A DNA stretch of 64,000 bases, taken from Polynucleobacter sp. AP-Reno-20A-A9 (GTDB lineage Bacteria; Pseudomonadota; Gammaproteobacteria; Burkholderiales; Burkholderiaceae). Below, in pieces: positions 16,643 through 26,495 of the stretch (its first letter is position 1; every line of letters begins with the position of its first letter). The translations under genes were made by a program, and so were the position numbers. Below the pieces are notes generated by a model that ran no database searches, was not told where the DNA came from, and saw only the letters and a list, made by a program, of their open reading frames with translations. The DNA lies in the NCBI RefSeq assembly GCF_018882085.1, contig NZ_JACVPB010000005.1, positions 1 to 64,000 of the forward strand. The letters run 5' to 3'.

Positions 16643-17467
16643 TTAAGCTGCTGAGCCTGGCTCGGCAGACTTGGGTTTAAAGCCCATGCCTTTGGATATC
16701 TGTAGGGCAGTTTCTTGTAACGCGCGAAGCCAATCAGCTTGTATGCGATCCGTTGGGGCGCTCAAAGAGAGGCCGGCAACCAATTTTCCAGTGTCATCCA
16801 GAATGGCTGCAGCTAAACAGCTCACGCCCAGCTCTAGTTCTTCGTCATCGCGAGCGCTACCCACTTTACGAACGTGATTGAGTTCCGTTTCGAGTTTGCT
16901 TAACTCAGTAATGCTGTTACGAGTGTGGCCCGATAAACCTGTGCGCGTGACATAAGCACGTACCTGTCCAGGATCGTCGCTCGCGAGGAAAAGTTTTCCA
17001 ACTGAGGTTAGATGCAAGGGCGCGCGACCTCCAATCGCACGCACTACCTGCATGCCTGAGCGTTCGCTATATGCACGATCAACATAGACGATTTCATCGC
17101 CTTGACGTACTGATAGGTTGACTGTTTCACCAGTGAGCTTATGGAGGGTGCGCATTGGTAGTTGAGCGGCCTCACGTACGGATAAGCGTGCCTTCACTAA
17201 ATTACCCAGCTCTAATAGTTTTAAGCCAAGGCGATAGGTGCCTCCATCGCCACGCTCAACCAATCGGCAGGCAACGAGGTCATTCAAAATTCGGTGTGCT
17301 GTGGAGGGGTGAAGGCTTGTGCTTTCTGCAAGGTTCTTCAAGCTACTAGATTCTTCTTGCTCTGCTAGAGCGTCTAGCAAATTCATCATCCGTTCCACTA
17401 CCTGGATGGCTGTCTTGCCAACCTCGCCGGTAGCTTTTGGGGTTTTGATGATTTTGCTGGAGTTCAT
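16643..17467 (-). CDS. IclR-family transcriptional regulator
   Basis: A 274-residue regulator with an N-terminal winged helix (about 20-80, including SLKNLAESTSLHPSTAHRIL as the recognition region) and a C-terminal IclR effector domain (about 95-260, with VGKLFLA and EELELGVSCLAAAI). The family mostly controls catabolic operons in response to small acids or aromatic compounds. No catabolic operon is adjacent, so its targets are unknown. Its own promoter region has two inverted repeats (17483-17522), which suggests autoregulation. The ATG at 17467 gives MNSSKIIKTPKATGEVGKTA. Confidence 0.9.
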   Translation of the reverse strand: MNSSKIIKTPKATGEVGKTAIQVVERMMNLLDALAEQEESSSLKNLAESTSLHPSTAHRILNDLVACRLVERGDGGTYRLGLKLLELGNLVKARLSVREAAQLPMRTLHKLTGETVNLSVRQGDEIVYVDRAYSERSGMQVVRAIGGRAPLHLTSVGKLFLASDDPGQVRAYVTRTGLSGHTRNSITELSKLETELNHVRKVGSARDDEELELGVSCLAAAILDDTGKLVAGLSLSAPTDRIQADWLRALQETALQISKGMGFKPKSAEPGSAA

Positions 17468-17482
17468 AGGCTTATTGTAGCG

Positions 17483-17522
17483 ATTTCGGACGAAATTGCA
17501 TATTATGAAATCTCATTTTATA
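17483..17522 (-). promoter_or_regulatory. Paired inverted repeats, candidate IclR-type operators
   Basis: Two palindromes lie directly upstream of the iclR start: ATTTCG-GA-CGAAAT at 17483-17496 (perfect) and TATGAAAT-CTC-ATTTTATA at 17504-17522 (7 of 8 paired). The second has the GAAAT/ATTTC look of known IclR-family operators such as those of IclR and KdgR. On the minus strand a CTGACT / TAATAT promoter would have the second palindrome in its spacer. Autoregulation is the simplest reading. Confidence 0.45.
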
Positions 17523-17568
17523 AAGTCAGCACTCAAAAATCACCCTGTTTTGTAGGAAAGAAAGGGGA

Positions 17569-18603
17569 TTAAGGTTGTCTTAAGGCGGCAACGCACTCAT
17601 TGACTAAGTCTGGACCTCGATAAATCAGGCCGCTATAGAGTTGGACTAAGCTGGCGCCTGCCATGATCTTTTCACGGGCATCCGCACCGCTCATGATGCC
17701 GCCCACACCAATGATGGGTAATTGATTGCCCAATCTCACTTTTAAAGCTTTGATGACGATATTGGACGCATTACGCACAGGAGCACCAGATAAGCCGCCA
17801 GTTTCTTCGCCAAACTCCATTCCCATGACCGCGTCTCGAGAGATGGTTGTGTTGGTGGCAATCACTGCATCAATACCAAACTCCAGCAGAAGATCGGCAA
17901 TGAGATTGATATCACCATGATCAAGATCTGGTGCAATTTTCAAGAAGAGTGGTTTACGAACGCCATAGCGATCGCTTAAGCGTTTTCTGGCTTCATCTAG
18001 ATTTCCCAATAATTCGCGGAGCATCTCCTCGCCCTGTAAGGCACGCAGATTTTTGGTATTTGGGGAGGAGATGTTGACGGTGATGTAGGAAGAGATTTCA
18101 TAAACGGCTTCCATCGCAAGGATGTAATCGCGAGAAGCCTCTTCAATCGGTGTGCTGGCGTTCTTGCCAATATTTAAACCTAGTACGCCACCACTTTGCC
18201 AAAACTGTGAGCGACGCACTCTAGCTACACAGGCATCAACGCCATCATTATTAAAGCCCATGCGATTGATAATGGCCTGAGCTTCAGGCAAGCGAAACAT
18301 GCGCGGCTTAGGATTGCCAGGCTGTGGACGCGGGGTGACAGTACCAATCTCTAAAAATCCAAACCCCAGCGCGGCCAGTGCATCGATATGCTTTCCATCT
18401 TTATCCAAGCCTGCAGCTAATCCAACCGGATTAGGAAAATCAATGCCGCAGAGTGTTTGTGGATCGTTCATCGGCTTGCTAACCAAGCGCTCCAATAAAC
18501 CCCAGCGCTGGGCGCGATCCAGATTGCTTAAGGTGAGGTTGTGTGCCTTTTCTGGGTCTATGCAAAATAGCCAGGGGCGGAGAAGAGAGTAACGATCGAT
18601 CAT
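17569..18603 (-). CDS. pyrD: Dihydroorotate dehydrogenase (quinone), class 2
   Basis: A 344-residue membrane-associated FMN enzyme that oxidises dihydroorotate to orotate with ubiquinone, the fourth step of pyrimidine synthesis. The N-terminal amphipathic section ([23 protein letters not shown]) is the class 2 quinone-tunnel helix pair. Other signatures are [14 protein letters not shown], the catalytic serine in [12 protein letters not shown], and [14 protein letters not shown] for phosphate binding. It is the last gene of a minus-strand run and lies 9 bases after bpt. About 100 bases separate its stop from iclR. Confidence 0.96.
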   Translation of the reverse strand: MIDRYSLLRPWLFCIDPEKAHNLTLSNLDRAQRWGLLERLVSKPMNDPQTLCGIDFPNPVGLAAGLDKDGKHIDALAALGFGFLEIGTVTPRPQPGNPKPRMFRLPEAQAIINRMGFNNDGVDACVARVRRSQFWQSGGVLGLNIGKNASTPIEEASRDYILAMEAVYEISSYITVNISSPNTKNLRALQGEEMLRELLGNLDEARKRLSDRYGVRKPLFLKIAPDLDHGDINLIADLLLEFGIDAVIATNTTISRDAVMGMEFGEETGGLSGAPVRNASNIVIKALKVRLGNQLPIIGVGGIMSGADAREKIMAGASLVQLYSGLIYRGPDLVNECVAALRQP

Positions 18604-18612
18604 GGGTAGATA

Positions 18613-19359
18613 TTATGACTCAGAGAGTTGCTGCCAATGATCGTCAATCAAGCCTTCCATTGGTTGATATTTCACCTTATACGACATCTTGCCACTTTCC
18701 TTGATGTAGTAGCCAAGGTAAAGGTATGGCAAGCTCAATATGCGCGCTTGTTCAATCTGCCACAGAATGCTATAGCTGCCATAACTTGCTGTAGGGCTTG
18801 TAGTGTCGTAAAAGGTATAAACAGAGGAGATGCCCTGTTCCAAAATATCGATCATGCTAACCATGCGCAGTCGACCGGGATGTGGATCATGTGGCCCATC
18901 CCGAAACTCCACAATACGAGAGTTCACCCGGCTTTGTAATAAGAACTGCATGTATTGATCTTGATCATCGCTATCCATATCACCACCCGCGTGCCGCTCA
19001 GCTTGATAACGTTGATAGAGTTGGTAGTGTTCCTCTTGGTAACCTAGATTGAGAACAGAGGCCTGTAGATCGGAATGTTTTTTCTGGGCGCGGCGCTGGC
19101 TACGAGAGGGTACAAATTGATTTACTAAAATACGGGAAGAAATGCAGGCTTTGCATTCGTCGCAATATGGACGATAGGTGTACAAACCACTGCGTCGAAA
19201 TCCAGCATTGAGTAAATCGTTATACACATCCGCATGAATCAGATGAGATGGCGTTGCCACTTGTGAGCGAGCTGTCTTATTGGGCAGGTAGCTACAAGCA
19301 TATGGAGCAGTTGCATAGAACTGCAGCGTAGTTAGGGGAAGTTCTTTAAGCTGTGTCAT
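18613..19359 (-). CDS. bpt: Aspartate/glutamate leucyltransferase (bacterial N-end rule, ATE family)
   Basis: A 248-residue arginyltransferase-family protein. In bacteria Bpt moves leucine from Leu-tRNA to N-terminal Asp or Glu, making proteins targets for ClpS/ClpAP. The conserved cysteine-containing sections are visible: [14 protein letters not shown] near 19-32 and [13 protein letters not shown] near 64-76, then the C-terminal [18 protein letters not shown]. Its ATG overlaps the aat stop by 4 bases, so the two leucylating transferases are translationally coupled. Length matches the usual 235-250 residues. Confidence 0.94.
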   Translation of the reverse strand: MTQLKELPLTTLQFYATAPYACSYLPNKTARSQVATPSHLIHADVYNDLLNAGFRRSGLYTYRPYCDECKACISSRILVNQFVPSRSQRRAQKKHSDLQASVLNLGYQEEHYQLYQRYQAERHAGGDMDSDDQDQYMQFLLQSRVNSRIVEFRDGPHDPHPGRLRMVSMIDILEQGISSVYTFYDTTSPTASYGSYSILWQIEQARILSLPYLYLGYYIKESGKMSYKVKYQPMEGLIDDHWQQLSES

Positions 19360-20093
19360 AACCAGTGATGCAAAATTGCTTTATCAAAAATCCAGGATTT
19401 CTCAATCTTAGTTTGATTTAAGGATGTTTGCAGTTGCTCTAAAAAGACCTTCCTAGGTATTGGGGTAGCGCCCAAAGACAGTAGGTGGGCTGTTTCTTGC
19501 TGGCAGTCGATCATTTGGACTTCATTCACCAAGCACCATGCGCTCAGGGCAGCTAAGGCAATTTTGGATGCATTCGTCTTGCGACTAAACATAGACTCAC
19601 CAAACACCATACTCCCAAAGGCAACGCAATAGAGTCCGCCAGTAAGTTGGCCATCCTCTATTACGGCAATGCTGTGAGCATTACCTTCTTCGTGAAGTGC
19701 AGTGTAGGCATCAATAATTTCATGGGTAATCCAAGTGCCGTCCTGATCTTTACGAGTGCTCGTGGCGCATGAGCGTATGACCGCACCAAAATCATCATCT
19801 ACCAATATCTGTGATTGCGTGTTTTGGCAAAAGAGGCGAATATTCTTTTGCAAAGATTCACTGCATTTAAACGCGTTAGGCTTTAATACCATTCGGGGAT
19901 CCGGCGACCACCAGAGAATGGGTTGGTTGTCCGAGTACCAGGGAAAAATACCTTGTTGATAAGCGCGAGCTAGTTGCCCTGGGTATATCTGCTCACTAAC
20001 TGCAATGAGTCCAGGAACGCTGGGGTCAGGATCTGCCTCAAGTAGTGGATTTGGGAAAGGGTCGTTGGGCCCTAGCCAAGCTATCTGCCCCAT
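19356..20093 (-). CDS. aat: Leucyl/phenylalanyl-tRNA--protein transferase
   Basis: A 245-residue enzyme that adds Leu or Phe to proteins with N-terminal Arg or Lys, marking them for ClpAP. The family signature [20 protein letters not shown] is present near residues 49-68, followed by [19 protein letters not shown]. The N-terminus ([19 protein letters not shown]) is conserved, which fixes the start. It overlaps bpt by 4 bases and lies 6 bases after the NUDIX gene, inside a pabBC-NUDIX-aat-bpt-pyrD run. Having both aat and bpt gives the cell both arms of the bacterial N-end rule. Confidence 0.95.
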   Translation of the reverse strand: MGQIAWLGPNDPFPNPLLEADPDPSVPGLIAVSEQIYPGQLARAYQQGIFPWYSDNQPILWWSPDPRMVLKPNAFKCSESLQKNIRLFCQNTQSQILVDDDFGAVIRSCATSTRKDQDGTWITHEIIDAYTALHEEGNAHSIAVIEDGQLTGGLYCVAFGSMVFGESMFSRKTNASKIALAALSAWCLVNEVQMIDCQQETAHLLSLGATPIPRKVFLEQLQTSLNQTKIEKSWIFDKAILHHWL

Positions 20094-20099
20094 GTTGAC

Positions 20100-20660
20100 T
20101 CAAATTCGTTCGGATGGCAAGACGTCACGACTACGCACATGAAATTCCCTGCCAGCGTCTAAGTTGCCGGCAGTACGGTCCGCAAAGAACCATTCGAGTG
20201 TTTGCTTGACGGTAGGGAAGGCTAATTCACCCCAGGGAATCTCATGCTCATGAAAGAGCGCCACCTCCAGACTCTCTTCGCCGGCAGAAAATGCTGGTGT
20301 TGTCATCGTAGCCAAATAAAATAGGTGCACCTGTTCTGCGTGGGGCACATTCAGCAGGGAATAGAGTGGCCCAACCTCTACTGCAGCACCAGCTTCCTCA
20401 AGAGTCTCGCGTGCAGCACCATGGCTAGTACTTTCACCCAACTCCATAAAGCCCGCAGGTAAAGTCCAAAAGCCATGACGAGGTTCGATGGCACGACGAC
20501 ATAAGAGAACTTGCTTGCCGTATACCGGAATGCTTCCAACTACGTTACGCGGATTTTGATAATGAATGCTGCCACATGCTTCACAGACATGACGTTCACG
20601 AGAGTCATCCGCTGGAATCTTGATGGTTAATACAGAGGCGCAGTTAGAGCAATACTTCAT
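20100..20660 (-). CDS. NUDIX hydrolase with N-terminal zinc ribbon
   Basis: A 186-residue protein. An N-terminal zinc ribbon is formed by CSNC (residues 4-7) and CEAC (near 26-29), then the NUDIX fold with the box GFMELGESTSHGAARETLEEAG near 71-92, which carries the metal-binding REtlEEaG glutamates. The layout resembles NudC-like and ADP-ribose-type pyrophosphatases of proteobacteria, but NudC is longer, so the nucleotide substrate is not assigned. It lies 9 bases downstream of pabBC and 6 bases upstream of aat, in one tight operon. Confidence 0.88.
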   Translation of the reverse strand: MKYCSNCASVLTIKIPADDSRERHVCEACGSIHYQNPRNVVGSIPVYGKQVLLCRRAIEPRHGFWTLPAGFMELGESTSHGAARETLEEAGAAVEVGPLYSLLNVPHAEQVHLFYLATMTTPAFSAGEESLEVALFHEHEIPWGELAFPTVKQTLEWFFADRTAGNLDAGREFHVRSRDVLPSERI

Positions 20661-20669
20661 GCTGACTTT

Positions 20670-22496
20670 CTAAAAATGGGCTTTGATGGCACCGCGTAGT
20701 GCATTACTAAGCATAATCTCATCTGCTATTGAAACATCATTAATAGTCAGGTTGGCTTCGCGGGCATTCATGGATGGGTCGGCAAGCAGGGCGGCACGCA
20801 TTACCCCGGGTAAGAGTCCTGCCGTCACTGGTGGCGTGAGCCATTCAGAGCTGCCGTGAGGTTTGACAAAAAGGCTAGTCCTTCCGCCCTCGGTAACAAA
20901 ACCTTGTTCATTTACAAACAGAGCGTCAAATCCACCTAGCTTCACAGCCTCTTGCCACGCTTGGTCATAAAGAGATCGATTACTAATTTTGTGACGCAGT
21001 AAAGCGTCCCCAGAAAACATCGTTGTATCACCCGGCAGAATATCTTTAGCCCAGAATATTTTGACTGGGTCATTGATCAAATCCACTGCAGCAGATGTAA
21101 CCAATAACTCACCAGCAGTTGAGAGATCAAGCCTTAATCGATATGACAAATTTTTATCAAGTGATGCGCAAGTGCTTAAGAGCACGCTCTTTGCAGTCTC
21201 AAGTTGAAAAGGGATTCTTAAAGCTGCGGCAGACTCAGATAGACGATGTAAGTGAGCATGCAATTTCTGGGGCTCGCCATTAACAACCGCAATGGTTTCA
21301 AATAAACCGGTAGCGCTGGGTAAATCCATAAGGAATGCGGATTTAATTCGACACTCTTGCCATTCTTGGTCTGCAACTGAGTCATTCGTGATTCCAGCGC
21401 CAACACCCAGAGTGAAGCTTGATGCATGAGAGTCGCGATCTTGTCTGATTTCTACGGTGCGGATGGGAACACTAAAGGCAAAATTACCGTTGGGGTCAAG
21501 CCAACCTAAAGCGCCACAATAATAGCCACGATCTTCGGGCTCTAGTTCTTGAATAATCTCCATGCTGCGTTTTTTTGGAGCCCCTGTAACGGAGCCGCAT
21601 GGAAATACGGCTTTGAAAATATCAAATAGAGAAATTTCAGGTTTGATCTGACCTTGCACAGTTGAAGTCATTTGCAAAACATCACCATGTCTTGCCACCT
21701 CAAATAGATTCGGCACTATTACTGTACCCGGAAGAGAGATGCGACTGAGATCATTGCGAAGCAAGTCAACGATCATGACATTCTCAGCTTGATTCTTGGG
21801 GTCATCCGATAAGGCACTCGCAACAGTGGATAGGGCGCTTGCAGTACCTTTCATTGGCATGGCTTTTACAGTATTGCCTTCTCGCGCAATAAACAGTTCA
21901 GGTGATTGCGACAGTAAAAAGTTGCCGTCATGCTCGATAAAGGCGCCAAAACGTCCAGGTTGGCGATCTCTTAAACGGTTATATAAGGCAAGCGGAGCAC
22001 CATAAGTCTTGCCTGTGATTCGATAGGTGTGATTAACCTGGTAGGTATCGCCGCTACGTATATATTCCTGTATCGCCTCAATGTCGGCAGTAAATTGTTC
22101 CTCATTTAAGGATTCCTGCACATCCATTGCTCCAGCGCTTACTTGGGGGCGATCCAATGAGGCTTGTTTTTGAGCAATGCAGTGATCGACATCCTGCTTG
22201 GACAGTTTTTTGAATTCGGCAAAAGACCAAGCCTCGATAAGTGGGTGATGACTACCCGAGCTTTTGACTCGCTCAGGTAGATTATGAATTTGTCTACCCA
22301 ATTCATAAGCAAAGGCAGCAACAACAAATTCGTCCTTAGCAAGAGAGGCGGAAATTTCAGTAAGACACTGCTGTGTAGCGGTTAAATCTACTACATGATC
22401 GCCGCTTGGGACAACACACCAGTAGTGCAATGCATTTTCATATTGGCGGCTAGTAGGTAAGGCCGCGGTGCTTTGCGCATCATCGAGCAAAATCAT
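20670..22496 (-). CDS. pabB: Aminodeoxychorismate synthase component I fused to a 4-amino-4-deoxychorismate lyase-like domain
   Basis: A 608-residue fusion for p-aminobenzoate synthesis (folate pathway). The PabB half (to about 400) is a chorismate-using enzyme with QVNHTYRI, MPMKGTAS (the lysine marks PabB, where anthranilate synthase has alanine), IVDLLRNDLSRI and CGSVTGAPKKRSMEII. The C-terminal half (about 405-608) is a class IV PLP aminotransferase-fold domain like PabC, with the PLP lysine expected in LLRHKISNRSLYDQAW and NEQGFVTEGGRTSLF near the end. Fused PabB-PabC proteins are common in betaproteobacteria. The glutaminase subunit PabA is not in the window. It lies 24 bases after the cyclophilin gene. 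Confidence 0.92.
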   Translation of the reverse strand: MILLDDAQSTAALPTSRQYENALHYWCVVPSGDHVVDLTATQQCLTEISASLAKDEFVVAAFAYELGRQIHNLPERVKSSGSHHPLIEAWSFAEFKKLSKQDVDHCIAQKQASLDRPQVSAGAMDVQESLNEEQFTADIEAIQEYIRSGDTYQVNHTYRITGKTYGAPLALYNRLRDRQPGRFGAFIEHDGNFLLSQSPELFIAREGNTVKAMPMKGTASALSTVASALSDDPKNQAENVMIVDLLRNDLSRISLPGTVIVPNLFEVARHGDVLQMTSTVQGQIKPEISLFDIFKAVFPCGSVTGAPKKRSMEIIQELEPEDRGYYCGALGWLDPNGNFAFSVPIRTVEIRQDRDSHASSFTLGVGAGITNDSVADQEWQECRIKSAFLMDLPSATGLFETIAVVNGEPQKLHAHLHRLSESAAALRIPFQLETAKSVLLSTCASLDKNLSYRLRLDLSTAGELLVTSAAVDLINDPVKIFWAKDILPGDTTMFSGDALLRHKISNRSLYDQAWQEAVKLGGFDALFVNEQGFVTEGGRTSLFVKPHGSSEWLTPPVTAGLLPGVMRAALLADPSMNAREANLTINDVSIADEIMLSNALRGAIKAHF

Positions 22497-22520
22497 CGCA
22501 GCTTACCTTGCAACTTCTAC

Positions 22521-23096
22521 TTATTTCAGAATCGTTGCAGATTCAATGATGACAGTCTTGGTAGGAACGTCGGACATTCTGCCCATGCGTGGGGCTGGAG
22601 CAACCATCGTTGGTACCTTGCGAATGGCATCTATGGTTTGTGTGCCAGAGATCACTTTGCCAAACACGGTATAGCCATTGCCCATCGCATTAGGGTAGTC
22701 TAGTGCCGCATTGTCTTTCACATTAATAAAAAACTGTGATGTTGCAGAATCGGGATCGGAGGTACGAGCCATCGCAATCGTATACACATTATTCTTCAAG
22801 CCATTTTGTGCTTCGGAGACTACTGGGGCGTCAGTGGGCTTTTGAATCAAATCCGGTGTAAAGCCGCCACCCTGAATCATGAAGCCATCAATCACGCGAT
22901 GAAAAATAGTACCGTTATAGAAACCACTCTTGACGTAGTTTAAAAAGTTGGCAGTACTCTTGGGTGCCTTCACATCATCCAATTCAACGACGAAGTTACC
23001 CATCGTAGTTTTAAATTCAACCTTAGGGCCCGCAACTGCTGCTTGAGTAGCAAAACAAGAAACAGCAACAACAAGGGCGGCAAATAGCTTACGCAT
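22521..23096 (-). CDS. ppiA: Periplasmic cyclophilin-type peptidyl-prolyl cis-trans isomerase
   Basis: A 191-residue protein with a clear signal peptide (residues 1-22, MRKLFAALVVAVSCFATQAAVA) and a cyclophilin domain. Recognisable parts are NFLNYVKSGFYNGTIFHRVI, DGFMIQGGGFTP, and the SATSQFFINVKDN active-site segment. It speeds proline isomerisation during folding of exported proteins. Its length fits bacterial PpiA. The 78-base gap upstream could hold its own promoter. pabBC follows 24 bases later. Confidence 0.93.
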   Translation of the reverse strand: MRKLFAALVVAVSCFATQAAVAGPKVEFKTTMGNFVVELDDVKAPKSTANFLNYVKSGFYNGTIFHRVIDGFMIQGGGFTPDLIQKPTDAPVVSEAQNGLKNNVYTIAMARTSDPDSATSQFFINVKDNAALDYPNAMGNGYTVFGKVISGTQTIDAIRKVPTMVAPAPRMGRMSDVPTKTVIIESATILK

Positions 23097-23174
23097 AAGA
23101 ACTCCTTAAATAAGATAAAAATAGCTTCTATTTGATTGTATTGCCCAAGACCCCCTGGAGGGTTAAATGAATCT

Positions 23175-23801
23175 TCAGCCTAGCCCGTTAGGAACGTTTC
23201 CGGCATAAGCATAGGATGCCTCTGCAAACATGCCAGGCCTTGCAAGGTAATCTAGCGTCCAGTCGATGGTGTCAAGGCCCCAAAAACAATGTTGATTCAC
23301 TATCAAGGCGGGGACCCCAAAGGCGCCATCAGCTTTTGCTTGATTGGTATCGGCAATCAGCTTTGCCTTTACTTCTGGATTTTCAGGTTTAGGCTTGTCT
23401 GCGGGAAGTCCTAGGTAGCTACAAAAGTCTGGCCAAGATAGATTGGGGTCTTTGCCTTCCACCCAAACATATTCAAAGGCACGTTCAACCATGGCCCAGT
23501 TGGCATTCTGTTCAACCAGAAGGCGTTGCGCAGCAACCGTCATAAATGGGTGATGTTCTGGAAAGCGAAAAGGAATACCTAACTTCTCTGCCTGCCACAC
23601 GCAAAACTGATAGGTATGTGGGCGTTTTGCTGCAACCTCTCCCGGCCCCTTATTTTCAGAAGCTCTGAGTAGGCCACCCAACAAAATCGGAACAGGCTTG
23701 ATATCTAACTTGCCTTCAAGACGCTGCCGTTGTTTGATATAAAGATAAGCAAACGGCGAAACAATGTCGTAATAAAAAGTGGCTGCAATCTTTGTGCTCA
23801 T
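23175..23801 (-). CDS. DsbA-fold protein, 2-hydroxychromene-2-carboxylate isomerase family
   Basis: A 208-residue cytosolic protein of the kappa-class GST / HCCA isomerase group. It opens with FYYDIVSPFAYLYIKQ, where serine-proline replaces the CxxC of DsbA, and ends with GAFGVPALIVNQHCFWGLDTIDW, the cis-proline region of this fold. Family members isomerise 2-hydroxychromene-2-carboxylate in naphthalene degradation, but no other aromatic-degradation genes are nearby, so the real substrate is uncertain. It lies 6 bases downstream of rarA. Confidence 0.82.
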   Translation of the reverse strand: MSTKIAATFYYDIVSPFAYLYIKQRQRLEGKLDIKPVPILLGGLLRASENKGPGEVAAKRPHTYQFCVWQAEKLGIPFRFPEHHPFMTVAAQRLLVEQNANWAMVERAFEYVWVEGKDPNLSWPDFCSYLGLPADKPKPENPEVKAKLIADTNQAKADGAFGVPALIVNQHCFWGLDTIDWTLDYLARPGMFAEASYAYAGNVPNGLG

Positions 23802-23807
23802 ATCACC

Positions 23808-25121
23808 TTATTTCTTCTTGTGTTCTTCATCGAGCTTTTTCAAGAACGCCAGCTTTTCTTTGATCTGTGACTCTAGGCCACGCTCAACTGGCTCATACCA
23901 ATGCGGCTCTTTCATGCCATCTGGTAGATAACTTTCACCAGCGGCATAGCCATGAGGCTCGTCATGGGCATAGCGATATTCTTTACCATGACCAAGCTCC
24001 TTCATCAACTTGGTAGGTGCATTGCGTAGATGATTGGGGACAGCTTTGGATTGGTCATTTGCTACATAAGCACGAGCGGCATTAAAAGCGTTGTAGCTTG
24101 CATTGCTCTTTGAGGCTACAGCTAGATAAACCACCGCTTGCCCAAGAGCCAACTCACCCTCAGGGGATCCCAGTCTTTCGTAGGTCTGCGCTGCATCATT
24201 AGCCAATTGCATTGCTCTTGGATCGGCCAGGCCAATATCTTCCCAGGCCATCCGAATGATGCGTCTGGCTAAGTAACGGGGATCGGCACCGCCATCGAGC
24301 ATGCGGCAAAACCAGTACAAGGCCGCATCGGGATTGGATCCACGAACGGATTTATGTAGTGCCGATATTTGATCGTAGAAGTGATCGCCACCTTTGTCAA
24401 AACGTCGTGCTTGTGCGCTCAGCGCATTTTCAATAAATTGCTGATTAACGATATTGACTTCTACATTTGGCGTTAGCACCGCATTGCGTACTTGCTCTAC
24501 TAAGTTGAGAAGACGTCGTGCATCACCATCGGCATTCGAGATGAGGGTATCGATTGCTGCTGATTCAAATCGCACCTCTGGCATCGCATGCTGATGGGCT
24601 CGATCAAAGAGTAATTTCAACTCTTCAGGGGTGAGTGACTTTAAGACATAAACCTGAGCGCGCGACAGGAGCGCAGAGTTCACTTCAAATGATGGGTTCT
24701 CGGTAGTGGCGCCAATAAAGGTGAATAATCCTGACTCTACATGGGGTAGCAGGGCGTCTTGCTGGCTTTTATTAAAGCGATGGATCTCATCGACAAACAA
24801 AATCGTTTGCTTGCCGTATTGAGCCATGTTTTGCTGGGCTTGCTCAATCGATTCCCGAATTTCTTTAACGCCAGCTAAGACTGCTGAGATTGCTATAAAT
24901 TCGCGATCAAATGCTTTAGCGGAGAGACGTGCCAGCGTCGTTTTACCAACACCTGGAGGCCCCCACAAAATCATTGAGTGAGGCTTACCGGAGGCAAATG
25001 CCAGATTGAGTGGTTTACCGCTAGCCAATAGATGCGCTTGCCCAATGACTTCTTCAATCGTTTTTGGGCGCAGTGCTTCTGCTAAAGGTGGAGGCGGGGC
25101 GCTATCAAAAAGACTACTCAT
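23808..25121 (-). CDS. rarA: Replication-associated recombination protein A (AAA+ ATPase)
   Basis: A 437-residue AAA+ clamp-loader-like ATPase that acts at stalled replication forks with SSB. Walker A is [11 protein letters not shown] near residue 55, Walker B is [12 protein letters not shown] near 109, sensor 1 is [11 protein letters not shown], and the C-terminal tetramerisation region follows after residue 240 ([20 protein letters not shown]). Length is normal. It lies 3 bases after the DUF3429 gene and 6 bases before the HCCA-isomerase-like gene, so these three are probably cotranscribed. Confidence 0.96.
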   Translation of the reverse strand: MSSLFDSAPPPPLAEALRPKTIEEVIGQAHLLASGKPLNLAFASGKPHSMILWGPPGVGKTTLARLSAKAFDREFIAISAVLAGVKEIRESIEQAQQNMAQYGKQTILFVDEIHRFNKSQQDALLPHVESGLFTFIGATTENPSFEVNSALLSRAQVYVLKSLTPEELKLLFDRAHQHAMPEVRFESAAIDTLISNADGDARRLLNLVEQVRNAVLTPNVEVNIVNQQFIENALSAQARRFDKGGDHFYDQISALHKSVRGSNPDAALYWFCRMLDGGADPRYLARRIIRMAWEDIGLADPRAMQLANDAAQTYERLGSPEGELALGQAVVYLAVASKSNASYNAFNAARAYVANDQSKAVPNHLRNAPTKLMKELGHGKEYRYAHDEPHGYAAGESYLPDGMKEPHWYEPVERGLESQIKEKLAFLKKLDEEHKKK

Positions 25122-25124
25122 TGA

Positions 25125-25604
25125 TCATGCTTGAATAAAGAGAATGACTAAGGATGCCCAGGTGAGGCAGGCTGCTGCAACATAGGTCAAGCGATTGCGC
25201 ATCGTCATAAAGGCAGAGCGGGTAGCTTCATCGGCAAAATAATATTGATAGGTATTCTGATCAATATTGCGCTGAATGATCAGAGTGGAGGCTAGGATAA
25301 GCAGGCCCACTGGAATATAAATATGAAGCGCTAACCAAGCAACCAAAGCAGGGATGACGCCCCAGATCCATGCATTACGGTCTTCCCAGCGGTCACCAGC
25401 AGGTGCTTTACCTAAAAGATGTAAGTTGGCACCCCAATGCAATGCCCCCATAAAGGAGGTAATCACAGCGCCATAGCCGGCTAGAGATTCGGCGCTTAAA
25501 TAATTCAGTGGTGTTGGCGCCAATTGCACCATGAGGGCTAGCCCAATAAATGGAATAAGACCAGCATAGCCAAGTTTACGTACTAAGGGTGGGATGGGGT
25601 TCAA
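25125..25604 (-). CDS. DUF3429 membrane protein
   Basis: A 159-residue protein with about five hydrophobic helices and short loops. The sequence GAVITSFMGALHWGANLH in the second and third helices, followed by WIWGVIPALVAWLAL, is the DUF3429 pattern. The function of the family is not known. It lies 35 bases after the 3-hydroxyacyl-CoA dehydrogenase gene and 3 bases before rarA. The start MNPIPPLVRKLGYAGLIPF places a short polar stretch before the first helix. Confidence 0.8.
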   Translation of the reverse strand: MNPIPPLVRKLGYAGLIPFIGLALMVQLAPTPLNYLSAESLAGYGAVITSFMGALHWGANLHLLGKAPAGDRWEDRNAWIWGVIPALVAWLALHIYIPVGLLILASTLIIQRNIDQNTYQYYFADEATRSAFMTMRNRLTYVAAACLTWASLVILFIQA

Positions 25605-25639
25605 GATGGGAGATATTTCGTTAGTGGGGAATGAAGAAG

Positions 25640-26494
25640 TTATTTTTCGTAGGTGTAAACGCCGCGACCTGTTTTACGACCTAGGTATCCAGCGGCAACC
25701 ATTTCACGAAGTAGTGGGCAAGGGCGGTATTTAGAGTCGCTGAAGTTTTCAAAATACACTTCCATCACTGCTAAGCAAGTATCTAATCCAATGAGGTCTG
25801 CTAAAGCTAACGGTCCAATCGGTTGATTGCAACCTAACTTCATGCCAGCATCAATATCTTCTGGGCTAGCAAGACCTTCAGATAAAACAAAGAAAGCCTC
25901 ATTAATCATCGGGAGCAAAATGCGATTCACTACAAAGCCCGGTGAGTTTTTAACAGTAATCGGCTCTTTGCCAATACGCTTAGCCATTTCAATAATGGCA
26001 GCATGAGTTGCATCACTGGTTTGCAGGCCGCGGATCACTTCCACCAGGGCCATCAGGGGAGGTGGATTAAAGAAATGCATGCCAATAAAGCGCGCAGGGT
26101 TGGAATCTAGCGCTGCAAGTTTGGTGATCGACAATGAAGATGTATTAGTTGCAATGATTGTGTCTTTACCAACTATCTCATCAACTTGCTTGAGAATCTT
26201 TTCTTTAGTTGCCTGGTTCTCAGTCGCCGCTTCAATAACCAGTCCCAGGCCTTTGAAGTCCGCATAAGAGGTGCTGCCTTTAATACGTTTGAGCGCAGAA
26301 TCTTTTGCTTCAGCCGTAAGTATTTCCTTTTTGACGAGGCGATCTAAGCTTTTACTAATTTGCTCAAGGCCACGTTGCACAGCTGCCTCATTAATATCAA
26401 CCATCACCACATCAAGTCCAGCAACTGCACATACCTGTGCAATGCCGTTACCCATGGTACCGGCACCAATGATGCCTACTGATTGAATGCTCAT
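25640..26494 (-). CDS. 3-hydroxybutyryl-CoA dehydrogenase
   Basis: A 284-residue NAD(P)-dependent 3-hydroxyacyl-CoA dehydrogenase of the short bacterial Hbd/PaaH type. The Rossmann motif VGIIGAGTMGNGIAQ is at the N-terminus, ATNTSSLSITKLA follows near 115, and the catalytic histidine lies in IGMHFFNPPPLMALVEVI. The frame is open for 19 more codons upstream to 26551, overlapping the GST gene, but the ATG at 26494 has an AGAGGAAATAAG ribosome site and the conserved start, so it was chosen. It converts between acetoacetyl-CoA and 3-hydroxybutyryl-CoA in beta-oxidation or butyrate metabolism. Confidence 0.93.
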   Translation of the reverse strand: MSIQSVGIIGAGTMGNGIAQVCAVAGLDVVMVDINEAAVQRGLEQISKSLDRLVKKEILTAEAKDSALKRIKGSTSYADFKGLGLVIEAATENQATKEKILKQVDEIVGKDTIIATNTSSLSITKLAALDSNPARFIGMHFFNPPPLMALVEVIRGLQTSDATHAAIIEMAKRIGKEPITVKNSPGFVVNRILLPMINEAFFVLSEGLASPEDIDAGMKLGCNQPIGPLALADLIGLDTCLAVMEVYFENFSDSKYRPCPLLREMVAAGYLGRKTGRGVYTYEK

Positions 26495-26495
26495 C

